NCBI RefSeq assembly: GCF_003730135.1
Contig: NZ_RJVO01000001.1
Coordinates: 954,001 to 1,018,000 of the forward strand
Length of the DNA: 64,000 bases
Reading direction: 5' to 3'
Source: Stagnimonas aquatica
GTDB taxonomy: Bacteria > Pseudomonadota > Gammaproteobacteria > Nevskiales > Nevskiaceae
Shown here: in pieces, positions 35,507-47,227 of the stretch
Layout: every line of letters starts with the position of its first letter
How positions within the stretch are numbered: the stretch's first letter is position 1
Translations under genes and position numbers: made by a program
The notes under the pieces: generated by a model
Databases searched by the model: none
Told to the model about the DNA's origin: nothing
Seen by the model: the letters and a program-made list of their open reading frames with translations, nothing else

Positions 35507-36655
35507 ATGCGGATAGCCTACGGAGTGATGGGATACGGGCGCGGCCACGCCATGCGCAGCCTGAGCGTGCTGCCGGCCCTGATGCGCGAGCACGAGGTGA
35601 CGGTATTCACCTCCAACGATGCCTACGAGGTGCTGGCGCCGCACTTCCCCACCGTGCGCATCCCGATGATCGGCTACCGCTACAACGACCGGGGCGGCCA
35701 TTCGGCGCTCAGGACGGTGGTGGACAACCTGTCGCCGATGGCCGACCTGCTGCTGCGCGGCCACGGCATGGAGCAGGTCGAGCGCGAGTTCAAGGAGCGC
35801 GGCATCCAGCTGGTCATCAGCGACTCCGAGGCCTGGACCCACCGCGCCGCGAGGCGCCTGGGCATCCCGCGCATCAGCTTCGACCACGTCGGCATCCTCG
35901 CCTACTGCAAGCCGCATTTTCCGCCCGACCTCTGGCATCTGGGCATGCGCGATGCCCTCGGCTACCGGGCGGCGATGGGGGTGCCGGAGCGCATCCTGAT
36001 CTCCAGCTTCTACCAGGCCGAGCCCAAGTACCCGGGGGTCAAGATCGTCGGGCCGATGCTGCGCGACGAGGTGCTGCGGGTGAAGCCCGGGCGCGGCGAT
36101 TTTCTGCTCGCCTACTTCAACAAGGGCCAGCACCAGTACCTGCCGCACATCGACCGCGCGCTGCGCCTGCTCGACATCCCGGTGGTGATCTACGGCACCC
36201 CGCACCGGGGCAAGGTCGAGAACCTCGACTTCCGCGCCCCCAGCAACGAGTGGTTCGTGCACGACCTCGCCAACTGCCGGGCGGTGCTGTCCACCGCCGG
36301 CAACCAGACCATCGGCGAGGCCATCCACTTCGGCAAGCCGATCCTGGCGGTGCCCGAAGACGCCTTCGAGCAGCGACTCAACGCCCACCTGATCGAGCGC
36401 ATGGGCGTGGGCATGAAGGCCAGCCTGCGCGGCCTCACGCCCAGCGATGTTGATCGCTTCCTCGCCAACGAGGACTACTACCGCTCGAACATGAAGGGGC
36501 GCATCAAGGACGGCCGTGGCGAGGCTCTGCAGACGCTCAACCACTTCATCGCCGAGTTGGCGCCGCCGCGCGCCGCCGGTAGCCGCAAGCCGGCGACCAC
36601 GGCCAGCCGCGAGCTGGTCGGTGTGCCGGGCACGGTGCTGCCCAAGGCGCTGTAG
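35507..36655 (+). CDS. Glycosyltransferase, GT-B fold (MJ1255-like)
   Basis: 382 residues. It starts MRIAYGVMGYGRGHAMRSLS, the glycine-rich acceptor-side loop of MurG/GT28-like GT-B enzymes. The C-terminal half has the nucleotide-sugar region NEWFVHDLANCRAVLSTAGNQTIGEAIHFGKPILAVPEDAFEQRLNA. The acceptor is unknown; relatives act on lipids or surface polymers. The gene stands alone downstream of an 11-bp repeat array that resembles a Pho box, so phosphate-starvation control of a glycolipid-making step is a testable idea. It converges on tamB with an 18-bp gap. Confidence 0.85.
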   Translation: MRIAYGVMGYGRGHAMRSLSVLPALMREHEVTVFTSNDAYEVLAPHFPTVRIPMIGYRYNDRGGHSALRTVVDNLSPMADLLLRGHGMEQVEREFKERGIQLVISDSEAWTHRAARRLGIPRISFDHVGILAYCKPHFPPDLWHLGMRDALGYRAAMGVPERILISSFYQAEPKYPGVKIVGPMLRDEVLRVKPGRGDFLLAYFNKGQHQYLPHIDRALRLLDIPVVIYGTPHRGKVENLDFRAPSNEWFVHDLANCRAVLSTAGNQTIGEAIHFGKPILAVPEDAFEQRLNAHLIERMGVGMKASLRGLTPSDVDRFLANEDYYRSNMKGRIKDGRGEALQTLNHFIAELAPPRAAGSRKPATTASRELVGVPGTVLPKAL

Positions 36656-36673
36656 GGTGCTGTCGGCGGGCGC

Positions 36674-39600
36674 TCAGCGCTCGCGTGAATACAGCAGGTC
36701 GCCGCCGGCTTCCTGGCCGGATTCGGTGCGCAGCTTGAAGCCCTTGCCGAGGTCGTAGAGCAGGCGCAGCACGTTGCCGTTGGCGAACAGGCCGACGCCG
36801 TAGCTGACGTAGAGCTTGGGCGAGAGGTACTTGCCGACCGTGAAGCGCGCCTGGTCGCTGCTCTCGCCGGCCTCGGCGCCGAGGCTGATGGTGTCGATGC
36901 CCAGGCCACGGGTCAGCTTCTTGGCCAACTGGTCGCCGCCGGCCAGGCCCAGCGACAGCGCTGCCGCCGCCGCCGAGAAGTCGCCGCCGGACTCCAGCGG
37001 CCGGCCCAGCAGCAGCCAGCCGAGTTGCTGCTCCTGGGTCATCACCGGGCTGGAGCTGAGGTCGAAGCTGGGTTTGTCGAGGGTGCCGCGCACGTGCAGG
37101 GTGACGGTGACATCGTCATTGGGCTTGCGCACCGCGCGCAGATCCACCGCCGGCTTGTCGAGCGGGCCGTTGAACAGGATGCGGCCGGTGGAGAGCTGCA
37201 AGTCCTGGCCGTAAGCCTTGTACACCGCGTCCAGCAGTTGCAGCTCGCCATAGGCCTGGGTGCCGCTGCCACCCTCGCGTTCCAGCACGGTGAGGTCGCC
37301 GCCGATGCGCGCCTTCAGGCCGAAGCCGGAGAAGCGCACGGCGTCGCCGAGCCGGACCTTCACGGTCGCCGCCAGCGGCAGGCTCTTCTCGCGCGGCTCC
37401 TCGCCGACGATCACCTGATCGCTGCTGGCGCTGACCACGCCGCCGCCGAGCTTGCGCGGGGTGATTTCGGCGCGCGGCACCAGCACCTCGCCGGCCAGGC
37501 TCATGGCCTCGGCGCTGCGCTCGAAGTGCAGTTGCGGCGATACCCAGACCCGCGCGTCGGGCAGGTTGGCGACCTGCAGCTGATCGCCCTGGATGTCCAG
37601 GTTGACGGTCTGCGCGCGCAGATCGGCCTGGCCACGGACCTGCAGACGGCCGTCGCCGGAGCGCAGGCCGGCTTCGATCTGCAAGGGGCTGTCGAAGCCA
37701 CCGCGCAGCTCCGCGCGCAGCTCTTGCAGCAGGATGCCGGCGGCTTCGATGCGCGCCTGGCCGTCGCTGAGGCTCAGCAGGCCATCGACCAGCGGTGCCC
37801 CCAGGCTGCCGCCGAGGCTGAAATCGCCCTGCACGCGGCCGGCCAGCTGGGTGACGCCGGGCAGCAGCGGCTCGGCCCAGCCCAGCTCCGGCACCGACAG
37901 CCGCACCTGGCCGCTCAGCGGCAGCTCGGCGAAGGCGCTGTCGCGCACCGGCAGGCTGGCGTTGGCGCTGAGGGCGAGATGGTCGAGCCGCAGCTCGGCG
38001 GCGGCGCGCCAGTTGCCGCCGTCCTGCCGCAGCGAGAGCTGGCCGGCCTGCAACTGCTGGTCGGGCGCGCCCGGCAGCCGCAGTCGGCCGGCGCGGTTCT
38101 GCAGCTGCACGTCGAGCCGGGTCGGCGTGCTGCCGCGCAACTCCACCAGGGCCTGGCCGTCGAGCACGGTTTCCACCGCCAGACCTTCGGGCAGCAGGCC
38201 GTTGAACTGCGCGGTGTCGATGCCGGCCAGCGTGGCCTCCACATGCAGCAGCGGCGGCGCGCGGCGCAGGCTCAGGCAGGCGCGGCCGCTGCCGTCGAGG
38301 CGCCAGCAGGTCTGGGCCAGCTGCTGGAGCGCGGCATCGAGCTGCACGGCGGCGGGGGCCTCCTGCGACCAGGCCGCGCCCAGAGGAGGCTGTAGACGAC
38401 TGCTGCTGAGCTGGCCGCGCCAGCGCCGCTGGGCGAGATCGAGGCCGCCGTCGGCGCTCAGCTCCAGGCGGCTGCGGGGGGCGCTCAACTGGGCGTCGAG
38501 GCCGATGCGATGCTGCTCGGCGCGGCCGTCCAGATTCAGCCGCAGGCTTTGCAGGTGGGTGTCGCCGCTGACCAGGCCCTCGGCCCGCAGTTCTGCTTTC
38601 GAGGGCCGCTGCGGGTCGTAGTCGATGTCGAGGTCCAGGCGCGCCAGTTGCTGATCCTGATAGCGCAGCTTCTGCGCGCCGCCGACCGCGCGCAGCGCCG
38701 GATTGCCGGGCTCGCCCTGAGCCTGGACCTTGAGTTGCAGGGCGCCCGCCAGTTCCGGCAGCAGGCTGCGCAGATCGCTGGCGGCCAGCTCGGCCTGGGC
38801 GTCGAGTCGCGGCAGCAACTGGCCGCGCAGTTGCAGGCGGGCGCTGCCGCTGCGCAGATCGAGCTGGTCCAGCGCCAGCCGGGTCTCGCCGTCGTGCGCC
38901 TCGGCCTGGCCGCCGAGTTCCAGCGTCAGCGGATAGCCGCGCAGCCGGGAGTCGCGGAGCCGGCCGCTGAACTGCACCTGCGGCCGCGCCGCGTCGCCCA
39001 GCGTATGGGCGGCGATCAGGCCGTTGAGCTGACCGGGAAAGTCCGGGAACAGCAGCCCCGGATTGAGCTGTTCCAGCCGCGCCTCGGCCTCGACGCTCAG
39101 CGCCGGCGACCACTGCACGCGGCCCTGCGCGCTGAGTCCACCCTGGTCGCCGTGGCCGCTGAGCCGCAGATGATCCAGCCGCAACTGGTCGGCGCTGAGC
39201 TGGGCGCCGGCGGTCAGACCGACTTCCAGCGCGGTGGTCTGGGCCTCGGCCGGCAGCGCCGCGCGCAGGCGGCCTTGCAGGTCGATGCGCGCCTGCACGG
39301 CCTCGGTGAGCACCCCGTGCAGGCCCAGTCGCAATTGCGGCATCTCCACCTGCGCCGGCCCGGTGAGCGGCCAGCGCAGGCGGCGCGCGCCAAGGCCGAG
39401 GTGGCTCTCGCCGCCCATCAGGCCCAGCCGGCCCTGCACCACCACCACTCCGGGGCCGCTCAGTTGCAGGGGCTCGAAGCGCAGCGCCTCGGGTTCCAGC
39501 ACCAGCTCGCCGCTGGCCAGCAGCGGGCCGCTGAGCGCGTGGCTGGCGCTCAGCCGCTCGATGTGGATGCGCTCCTTGCGCCAGCGCAGGCGCGCCGCGA

Positions 39601-40075
39601 GGTCGCTCACCACCAGCGGCTCGGTGTCGGGCGGATCGTCGCTGTGGAACAGCTCGAAGCGCGCCAGCCGGGCGTCGTCCACCCGCAGCCGCAAGGGCAA
39701 CTGCGTGAGCAGGGGCTCGGGCGGCGTGGGCGGCGTCGGCTTCAGGGTCAGGCGCAGATGGCCGGCGTCGAACCTGCTGATCCGCAACTGCCCGACATGC
39801 AGGCGCGAGGGGCGCCAATCGAGGTCGAGGCGGTCCAGCTCCAGCCGCGCGGCCTCGTTCTCGAACACCAGGCCTTCCAGGTGCAATGGCCCGAACAGGC
39901 CGCCGCTGGCCTCGGCGACCTGCAACTGGCCGGGTGGCAGCAGGCGCTGCGCCAGTTCCACCGCCAACGGCGCGCCGGCGACGCCCAGGTAGGCCAGCGC
40001 CACCACGGTCAGCACCAGGCTGCCGCCGAACAGGGCGAACAGCAGGGTCAGCAGCAGATGCAGGGCTTTTTTCAC
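36674..40075 (-). CDS. tamB: TamB-like translocation and assembly module protein
   Basis: 1133 residues. An N-terminal membrane anchor (ALHLLLTLLFALFGGSLVLTVVALAYLGV) precedes a long periplasmic beta-taco made of AsmA-like repeats. The C-terminal DUF490 region is clear: GDLTVLEREGGSGTQAYGELQLLDAVYKAYGQDL, STGRILFNGPLDKPAVDLRAVRK and FTVGKYLSPKLYVSYGVGLF. TamB bridges the two membranes; family members help insert outer-membrane proteins or move lipids. The start overlaps the tamA stop (ATGA), so tamA-tamB form one operon. Confidence 0.93.
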   Translation of the reverse strand: MKKALHLLLTLLFALFGGSLVLTVVALAYLGVAGAPLAVELAQRLLPPGQLQVAEASGGLFGPLHLEGLVFENEAARLELDRLDLDWRPSRLHVGQLRISRFDAGHLRLTLKPTPPTPPEPLLTQLPLRLRVDDARLARFELFHSDDPPDTEPLVVSDLAARLRWRKERIHIERLSASHALSGPLLASGELVLEPEALRFEPLQLSGPGVVVVQGRLGLMGGESHLGLGARRLRWPLTGPAQVEMPQLRLGLHGVLTEAVQARIDLQGRLRAALPAEAQTTALEVGLTAGAQLSADQLRLDHLRLSGHGDQGGLSAQGRVQWSPALSVEAEARLEQLNPGLLFPDFPGQLNGLIAAHTLGDAARPQVQFSGRLRDSRLRGYPLTLELGGQAEAHDGETRLALDQLDLRSGSARLQLRGQLLPRLDAQAELAASDLRSLLPELAGALQLKVQAQGEPGNPALRAVGGAQKLRYQDQQLARLDLDIDYDPQRPSKAELRAEGLVSGDTHLQSLRLNLDGRAEQHRIGLDAQLSAPRSRLELSADGGLDLAQRRWRGQLSSSRLQPPLGAAWSQEAPAAVQLDAALQQLAQTCWRLDGSGRACLSLRRAPPLLHVEATLAGIDTAQFNGLLPEGLAVETVLDGQALVELRGSTPTRLDVQLQNRAGRLRLPGAPDQQLQAGQLSLRQDGGNWRAAAELRLDHLALSANASLPVRDSAFAELPLSGQVRLSVPELGWAEPLLPGVTQLAGRVQGDFSLGGSLGAPLVDGLLSLSDGQARIEAAGILLQELRAELRGGFDSPLQIEAGLRSGDGRLQVRGQADLRAQTVNLDIQGDQLQVANLPDARVWVSPQLHFERSAEAMSLAGEVLVPRAEITPRKLGGGVVSASSDQVIVGEEPREKSLPLAATVKVRLGDAVRFSGFGLKARIGGDLTVLEREGGSGTQAYGELQLLDAVYKAYGQDLQLSTGRILFNGPLDKPAVDLRAVRKPNDDVTVTLHVRGTLDKPSFDLSSSPVMTQEQQLGWLLLGRPLESGGDFSAAAAALSLGLAGGDQLAKKLTRGLGIDTISLGAEAGESSDQARFTVGKYLSPKLYVSYGVGLFANGNVLRLLYDLGKGFKLRTESGQEAGGDLLYSRER

Positions 40076-41976
40076 AGGCCCACCCTCACGCCCAGGTGCA
40101 GGCGCACCACCGGCTCGTCGGGGTCGAGCGGGTGGGCGAGATCGACGGTGACGCTGCCGAACGGCGCGCGGTAGCGCAGGCCGATGCCGACGCCGAAGTG
40201 CAGCTCGGGTGCCGGCGAGTCGCCGACACCGCCGGCATCACCGAACAGCGCCAGGCCCAGGGCGCCCTTGATCGCCTGCTCGGCCTCGATGCTGAAGACG
40301 TTGAGATAGCGGCCGCCGATGACGCCGCCGTTGTCGTCGCGCGAGGCGCCGATCGCCTGGTAGTTGTAGCCGCGCACCGACTGATCGCCACCGGCGAAGA
40401 AGCGCTCGTCCGGCGGCAGCTTGTTGAACTCGGCGGCGGCGGTGGCGCCGATCTCCACCCGCGCCAGCAGACGGCCCTCGCGCCACAGCGGCAGCGCGCC
40501 CTTCAGCCGTACCCGGCCTTGCAGGAAGCTGGCGTCGGAGATCAGCCCCTTCTGGCCGCCGTGGGTATCGGCCCAGACGCTGAAGCCGTAGCGGGCGTAG
40601 GCCGGGTCGTCGAGCCATTGCCGCGACAGTGTCAGGCCCGGTGCCAGCACCGAGACCGCGCTGTCCTCGCCCTCGTTGAAGTCGAACAGCGAGCGCTGGA
40701 ACTTGAGGTAGTAGCGGCGATCCCAGTTGCCGTCGAGCCGGTTGATGCTGGTGGCGAGGCTGTATTTGCGCTCCACGCCGTAGCTCAATTTCTCTTCGCC
40801 GGCATCACCGGAGATACCCACGTACTCGCCCGGCTCGCTGCCGATCGGCACCCGGTATTCGCCGCTGGCGCCGGACAGCTTCTGCGAGGCGCGCACCGTC
40901 ACCCGCAGCTTGTGGCCGCGCTGGTTGAGGCGGCGGAACTCGGTGCCCACCGAGGCGCGGGCGCCGGTATCGGTGCCATAGCCGAGGCCGAAGTCGTCGC
41001 GCCGGGACTTGGAATGCTCGACCCGCACCTGCACCGGAATGCGCTGGCCGACCGCCTGCTCGCGCAGGCCGCCGACCTCGACCTTGGCGAAGTAGTCGAG
41101 ATCGGTGAGGGCGAACTGGGTGTCGAGCAGCTTCTGCTGCGAGTAGGGCTCCCCGGGCACCAGACGCAGATACCGGCGGATGACATCCTCGTCGATGCGG
41201 CTGTCGCCCTCGATCCGCACCTCGCCGAACTGCCATTGCGGGCCGGTCTCCAGCACCAGCACTGCCAGCGCCGTGCCCTGTTCGGGATCAACGCGCAGCT
41301 CGGCGTGGCTGAAGCTGGCGTCCAGATAGCCTTCGCCATGCGCCAGCGCCAGCAGGCGATCCTTGCTGTCTTCGTACTCGGCGTGCTGCAGGCGCGCGCC
41401 CGGCGGCGGCCCAAGCTCGCGGCTGCGCGCGCGCAGGGCCGCGGCGCCGGGGCCGGTCAGCTCGATCTGCGCCGGCAGCCAGTGCACCGCCGGGCCGTGA
41501 TCGACCTGGTAGTAGGCGAAGTAGTCCTTCGGCCCTCCTTCCAGGCGCTTGTTGATCGTCGGCCGGTAGTAGCCATAGGGCTGCAAGGACTTGCCGATGC
41601 TCTTCTCGGCCTCGTCGTGCAGGGTCTTGAGGCGATTCGGCACCAGGCCTTCGCGCTGGTCTTCGGCCACGTAGCCGAGCCAGTTGTAGGCATTGGTCAG
41701 CTCCGGCTCTTCCAGCCCGGTGATGCGGAAGTCCACCGTCACCCGCTCCACCGCTGCCGCGCGCGGCGGATCGACGCTGACCGCCGTCGTCGGCCCGGCG
41801 GGCTCGGTGGCCGGCACTGTCGCGGCGGGTTCGGGCGTCGCGGATTCCGCCACGGCGGGTTCGGCCGGCGCAGACGCGGCCGGCGGTTCGGGAGAGGCCT
41901 CCTGCGCCCGCGCCAGGCACGACGCGAGCGCCAGCAGCAAGGCGGGCGTGGCGGTGCGGAAGACGTGCAGGCTCAT
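40072..41976 (-). CDS. tamA: TamA-like Omp85 outer-membrane assembly protein
   Basis: 634 residues from the ATG at 41976. The signal region SLHVFRTATPALLLALASCLARAQE can be cut after ARA, although LASC also looks like a lipobox. A long Ala/Pro/Glu-rich linker (about 25-70) is unusual for TamA. Three POTRA-like domains (about 75-330) are followed by a 16-strand Omp85 barrel with GGDQSVRGYNYQAIG, RYLNVFSIEAEQ and a C-terminal HLGVRVGL. RGYNYQ is the RGY motif of the barrel lid loop. It works with TamB and is coupled to it by a 4-bp overlap. Confidence 0.93.
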   Translation of the reverse strand: MSLHVFRTATPALLLALASCLARAQEASPEPPAASAPAEPAVAESATPEPAATVPATEPAGPTTAVSVDPPRAAAVERVTVDFRITGLEEPELTNAYNWLGYVAEDQREGLVPNRLKTLHDEAEKSIGKSLQPYGYYRPTINKRLEGGPKDYFAYYQVDHGPAVHWLPAQIELTGPGAAALRARSRELGPPPGARLQHAEYEDSKDRLLALAHGEGYLDASFSHAELRVDPEQGTALAVLVLETGPQWQFGEVRIEGDSRIDEDVIRRYLRLVPGEPYSQQKLLDTQFALTDLDYFAKVEVGGLREQAVGQRIPVQVRVEHSKSRRDDFGLGYGTDTGARASVGTEFRRLNQRGHKLRVTVRASQKLSGASGEYRVPIGSEPGEYVGISGDAGEEKLSYGVERKYSLATSINRLDGNWDRRYYLKFQRSLFDFNEGEDSAVSVLAPGLTLSRQWLDDPAYARYGFSVWADTHGGQKGLISDASFLQGRVRLKGALPLWREGRLLARVEIGATAAAEFNKLPPDERFFAGGDQSVRGYNYQAIGASRDDNGGVIGGRYLNVFSIEAEQAIKGALGLALFGDAGGVGDSPAPELHFGVGIGLRYRAPFGSVTVDLAHPLDPDEPVVRLHLGVRVGL

Positions 41977-42049
41977 ACGGAGTCGGGAGCAGACAGGCCC
42001 TGCATTGTGCGCCAGCACGAGGCGCGGCTGGGGCCTGGCGTCCGCCCGA

Positions 42050-42958
42050 TCAGGCCGCGCTGGCGGCCGGTGCCTCGCCCACACCCTCGCCGACCAGCCA
42101 GCTGGCCGCCGGGGCGCCACCGCCACCGAGGCTGGCGAAGTCGAACAGCGCGCGGTCGCCGAGCTGGCTGGGCGCGACATTGCACATGGCGCGGAAGATG
42201 GTCTCGGTGCGGCCGGGCCATTCGCGTTCCCACTCGGTCATCATCCGGCGCACCTGCTTGCGCTGGAGCTGCTCCTGCGAGCCGCAGAGATTGCAGGGGA
42301 TGATCGGGAAGGCCCGCTCGGCGGCGTAGGCGGCGATGTCGTCCTCGCGGCAATAGGCCAGCGGGCGGATCACCACGTTGGCGCCGTCGTCCGAGAGCAG
42401 CTTGGGCGGCATGCCCGCGAGCTTGCCGCCGAAGAACAGGTTGAGGAAGAAGGTCGAGACGATGTCGTCGCGGTGATGGCCCAGCGCGATGCGGTTGTAG
42501 CCTTCCTGCTTGGCAAAGGTATAGAGCGCGCCGCGCCGCAGCCGCGAGCACAGCGAGCACATGGTCTTGCCCTCGGGGATGTTGCGCTTCACCACCGAGT
42601 AGGTGTCCTGCTCCAGGATCGTGTACGGCACGCCCTTGGCTTTCAGGTACTCAGGCAGGATGTGCTCGGGAAAGTCCGGCTGCTTCTGGTCGAGGTTGAC
42701 CGCGTGCAGCTCGAAGCGCACCGGCGCCTTGGCCTGCAAGTGCAGCAGGATGTCGAGCATGGTGTAGCTGTCCTTGCCGCCGGACAGGCAGACCATCACC
42801 CGGTCGCCCTCGCCGATCATCCCGTAATCCATGATCGCCTGGCCGACATTGCGGCGCAGGCGCTTGGCCAGCTTGTTGGACTCCAGCCGCGCCTTCTCGG
42901 CCGGCGAAGCCGACTTGCGGGTGGGGAAATCGACGAGGGTTTCTTGCATGGGCGACAT
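42050..42958 (-). CDS. ttcA: tRNA 2-thiocytidine synthetase TtcA
   Basis: 302 residues. The PP-loop ATPase motif [10 protein letters not shown], the CxxC pair CSLC, and a second cysteine motif CNLCGS are diagnostic of TtcA, which binds an iron-sulfur cluster and thiolates C32 of tRNAs. [21 protein letters not shown] and [18 protein letters not shown] are also family signatures. Two ATGs are possible (42958 MSPMQET, 42949 MQET); the first has a weak purine-rich leader. The gene is monocistronic, lies downstream of the POT gene's terminator, and is separated from tamA by 73 bp. Confidence 0.96.
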   Translation of the reverse strand: MSPMQETLVDFPTRKSASPAEKARLESNKLAKRLRRNVGQAIMDYGMIGEGDRVMVCLSGGKDSYTMLDILLHLQAKAPVRFELHAVNLDQKQPDFPEHILPEYLKAKGVPYTILEQDTYSVVKRNIPEGKTMCSLCSRLRRGALYTFAKQEGYNRIALGHHRDDIVSTFFLNLFFGGKLAGMPPKLLSDDGANVVIRPLAYCREDDIAAYAAERAFPIIPCNLCGSQEQLQRKQVRRMMTEWEREWPGRTETIFRAMCNVAPSQLGDRALFDFASLGGGGAPAASWLVGEGVGEAPAASAA

Positions 42959-42991
42959 TTTACCGTGCCGCCGACGCTGAGCCCCAGCCAA

Positions 42992-43019
42992 CAAAAAAGG
43001 CCGCGACGAGCGCGGCCTT
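42992..43019 (-). terminator. Rho-independent terminator of the POT transporter gene
   Basis: Read leftward: AAGGCCGCG, loop CTCGT, CGCGGCC and then TTTTTTG. The stem is 7 G+C pairs and the U-tract six bases. It lies 20 bp after the POT stop codon and before ttcA. Confidence 0.85.
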
Positions 43020-43039
43020 GGGTGACGCGGCGAACCGGC

Positions 43040-44869
<1,830 letters not shown>

Positions 44870-44955
44870 GGTGATGCGGGATTCGGGTATGGCCGGATGC
44901 TAGCACGCGGCATGCCGCGCTCCGGGGCGCCGACGGGGACGCGCGTTCGGCCGCC

Positions 44956-45723
44956 TCAGGCCAGACCGGCGAGCGGCAGGAACAGCGCGCCGGCCTGGTC
45001 CCAGAAGCGGCGGAAACCGTAGTCCTCGAACCAGGCTTCCTCCGGCTCGTCGCGCGGTGCGGCGAGCAGGGCGAACACCGGCATGGCGTCGGCCGCCTCG
45101 GCCGAGCGCAGCACGGCATCGGCCAGCAGCAGGGCGCCGAGGCTGCGGCCCTGCAGACTGCGGTCCAGCGCCAGCCGGCCGAGCCGCAGCGCCGGCAGCG
45201 GCGGGCCGGCCAGCGCGCCGCCCCCCAGGCTGATCGCGCTCAGGGTGTAGTAGCCCAGCACCCGGCTGGGCACCAGGGCGTCGGTGAGTACGTAGACGCG
45301 GGCCAGGTCGAAGCGCTCCTGGGTCAGCGCCTGGCGGTGCAGGAATTCGTTCTGGCGCTCGTCGCCGCAGTCGAAGCCGCCGAGTTCGTGGCGCGCCGGG
45401 TCCAGGCGCTGGAACAGCCCGGCCCAGGCCGAGTCCAGACTGCGGTGCCGGTGCAGCGCCTCGCGCAGCGCCGGGCTGTCCTGCGCCGGATCGCCGGCGT
45501 CGGCACGCAGCAGTCCCAGGTCGGCGGCGGACAGCTGCAACTCGGCGTTGTCGCCCAGCAGCCGTCGGGCTTCGGCGAGCGCCGAGGCGAGCACGAAGGC
45601 GGTCGCGTTGCTGCCCTTGAGGCTGGCGGCCTGGTTGATCAGCGCCTTGTCCTGCGGCGACAGGCGCATTTCCATGCGCGCCTCGGCCAAGGCCCGCACG
45701 GTGGATTTCCGATCCTGGTTCAT
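44956..45723 (-). CDS. Fused DUF1778 antitoxin-like and GNAT acetyltransferase toxin-like protein (TacA-TacT type)
   Basis: 255 residues. Residues 1-85 match DUF1778 antitoxins (MEMRLSPQDKALINQAASLKGSNATAFVLASALAEARRLL), a ribbon-helix-helix type. Residues 100-255 match the GNAT toxins of TacT/AtaT type: FDCGDERQNEFLHRQAL, RVYVLTDALVPSRVLGYYTLSAISL, RLGRLALDRSLQGRSLGALLLADAVLR. These toxins normally acetylate charged aminoacyl-tRNAs and are held by a separate antitoxin. Here both are one chain. At the catalytic position of the motif FY...GF the sequence is WFEDYGF, so Phe232 stands where Tyr is expected, probably leaving the enzyme weakened or inactive. Confidence 0.85.
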   Translation of the reverse strand: MNQDRKSTVRALAEARMEMRLSPQDKALINQAASLKGSNATAFVLASALAEARRLLGDNAELQLSAADLGLLRADAGDPAQDSPALREALHRHRSLDSAWAGLFQRLDPARHELGGFDCGDERQNEFLHRQALTQERFDLARVYVLTDALVPSRVLGYYTLSAISLGGGALAGPPLPALRLGRLALDRSLQGRSLGALLLADAVLRSAEAADAMPVFALLAAPRDEPEEAWFEDYGFRRFWDQAGALFLPLAGLA

Positions 45724-45807
45724 TTCCCGCCCCCGACAGCGGCCATGGCGGCCGTGGCCGGATTAAAGCGCATCGGCCTGCCGGGCGGCGAGGCCCGGAG
45801 CCAAAGA

Positions 45808-45836
45808 AAAGGCCGCCCGGTTGCCCGGACGGCCTG
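45808..45836 (-). terminator. Rho-independent terminator of the thrombospondin-repeat lipoprotein gene
   Basis: Read leftward: AGGCCGTCCGG, loop GCAA, CCGGGCGGCCT followed by TTTCTTT. The stem has one mismatch. It lies 34 bp past the lipoprotein stop and ahead of the fused DUF1778-GNAT gene. Confidence 0.75.
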
Positions 45837-45870
45837 GATCCACCCGATCAGCGGGCCTGGCCCGCGGGCT

Positions 45871-47160
45871 TCAGGGCGCGGCGGTTTCGGAGTGGGTGCA
45901 GGTCTCGTAGACGCGCACGGTGTTGATCAGATCGGCCGACAGCAGCGTCGAGCTGATGCTCAGCCGCACCTCGTCATAGGGCTTGGTGTTGGCGCCGCCG
46001 AGCAGGTTCAGGCCCGACTCGCCGAGCAGGCCGGAGAGGCCCAGCAGGTCGAGATTGCTGGCATCGGTATCGAACTGCTCCTGCTGAGCCCCGGCCAGGA
46101 AGGTGGTGACCGTCAGATTGCGCAGCAGGCTGATGTCGGCGGTGGCCGGCGGCTGCTCGATGACGAAGCCGGCGAAGTTGCCGGCCGTAACCGGCGCCGG
46201 CAGCTGCACCTTGTAGGAGATCGAGCCGAGCAGGTTGAGCAGGGCGCTGTTGAGCGGCTCCAGCAGGCTGACCGCGTACTGCAGGGTGGCGAAGGTCTGC
46301 GTCAGGCTGTCGGCGCCGAAGGCCGGCTGCTCCACCGCGCAGAGTTCGACCGCCGGGGAGGTCAGCTGACCCACCAGGCAGAGCAGGCCACCGGTTTCGC
46401 CCGAGGCCACCGAGGTGGTCGGCGCGAACTGCGTGCAGCTGGCCAGCGGGCCGGTGGTCGGCGGCTCGCAGGCATCGCCAACGCCGTCGCCGTCGCTGTC
46501 GGTCTGGTCGGGGTTGGCGACCGTCGGGCAGTTGTCATCGACATCCGCCACGCCGTCGTCGTCGTCGTCGGTCTCGCAGGCGTCGCCGGTGCCGTCGCCG
46601 TCGCTGTCGGCCTGGTCGGGATTCGGCACCAGCGGGCAGTTGTCGCCGCCCCCGTTGCCGTCGTCGTCGGGCACGCCGTCACCGTCGTCGTCGTTGTCGC
46701 AGGCATCGCCCTGGCCGTCGCCGTCGGTATCGGTCTGGTCGGGGTTTGGCACCAGCGGGCAGTTGTCGCCGCCCCCGTTGCCGTTGTCGTCGGGCACGCC
46801 GTCGCCGTCGTCGTCGCTGTCGCAGGCATCGCCCTGGCCGTCGCCGTCGGTGTCGGTCTGGTTCGGGTTGGCCACCACCGGGCAATTGTCGCTGCCGTCG
46901 GGCACGCCGTCGTTGTCGTCGTCGCTGTCGCAGGCATTGCCCTGGCCGTCGCCGTCGGAATCGAGCTGGTCGGTATTGGCGATGGTCGGGCAGTTGTCCA
47001 CCGAGTCCAGCACACCGTCGCCGTCGCCGTCGGGGATCACCGCCGGCGGGCCGCCGACATCGGAGTCCTGCGCGCGGTTGCAGGCGGAAAGGCCGAGGCT
47101 GCTGCCGATGGCCAGGGCCAGCAGCCAGTGGCTGGCGTGAAAGGGGAGCTTGGAAATCAT
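45871..47160 (-). CDS. Lipoprotein with thrombospondin type 3 (calcium-binding) repeats
   Basis: 429 residues. The signal ends in lipobox LSAC (Cys27). Residues about 40-235 contain five tandem TSP3 repeats of the form DNCP..xNPDQxDxDGDGxGDACD with extra Asp-rich linkers ([17 protein letters not shown]). These bind calcium in known proteins. The C-terminal ~190 residues, [20 protein letters not shown] and beyond, form an unknown beta-rich domain. It is encoded 67 bp after an OmpA-like protein that has one TSP3-like linker of its own; the two are probably co-transcribed and may form an envelope structure. Confidence 0.9.
   Translation of the reverse strand: MISKLPFHASHWLLALAIGSSLGLSACNRAQDSDVGGPPAVIPDGDGDGVLDSVDNCPTIANTDQLDSDGDGQGNACDSDDDNDGVPDGSDNCPVVANPNQTDTDGDGQGDACDSDDDGDGVPDDNGNGGGDNCPLVPNPDQTDTDGDGQGDACDNDDDGDGVPDDDGNGGGDNCPLVPNPDQADSDGDGTGDACETDDDDDGVADVDDNCPTVANPDQTDSDGDGVGDACEPPTTGPLASCTQFAPTTSVASGETGGLLCLVGQLTSPAVELCAVEQPAFGADSLTQTFATLQYAVSLLEPLNSALLNLLGSISYKVQLPAPVTAGNFAGFVIEQPPATADISLLRNLTVTTFLAGAQQEQFDTDASNLDLLGLSGLLGESGLNLLGGANTKPYDEVRLSISSTLLSADLINTVRVYETCTHSETAAP
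46450..47030. repeat. In-gene tandem repeats encoding TSP3 units
   Basis: Tandem GTCGCCGTCG/GGCATCGCC-rich units code for the Asp-rich TSP3 repeats. Two neighbouring ~130-bp units (about 46600-46730 and 46731-46862) are nearly identical. They could expand or contract by slipped pairing or recombination. Confidence 0.75.
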
Positions 47161-47227
47161 GGGTTCGATCCTTGAATCCTGGAGAACTGGAAACGACCTG
47201 GCCGGAGTGGCCTGTGGTGCCCGCGCC

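Noticed and set aside
46450-47030. Regularly spaced short repeats that could suggest a CRISPR array.
   Set aside because: The repeats are in frame and encode TSP3 calcium-binding units of a lipoprotein; spacing and 'spacers' are not unique sequences.
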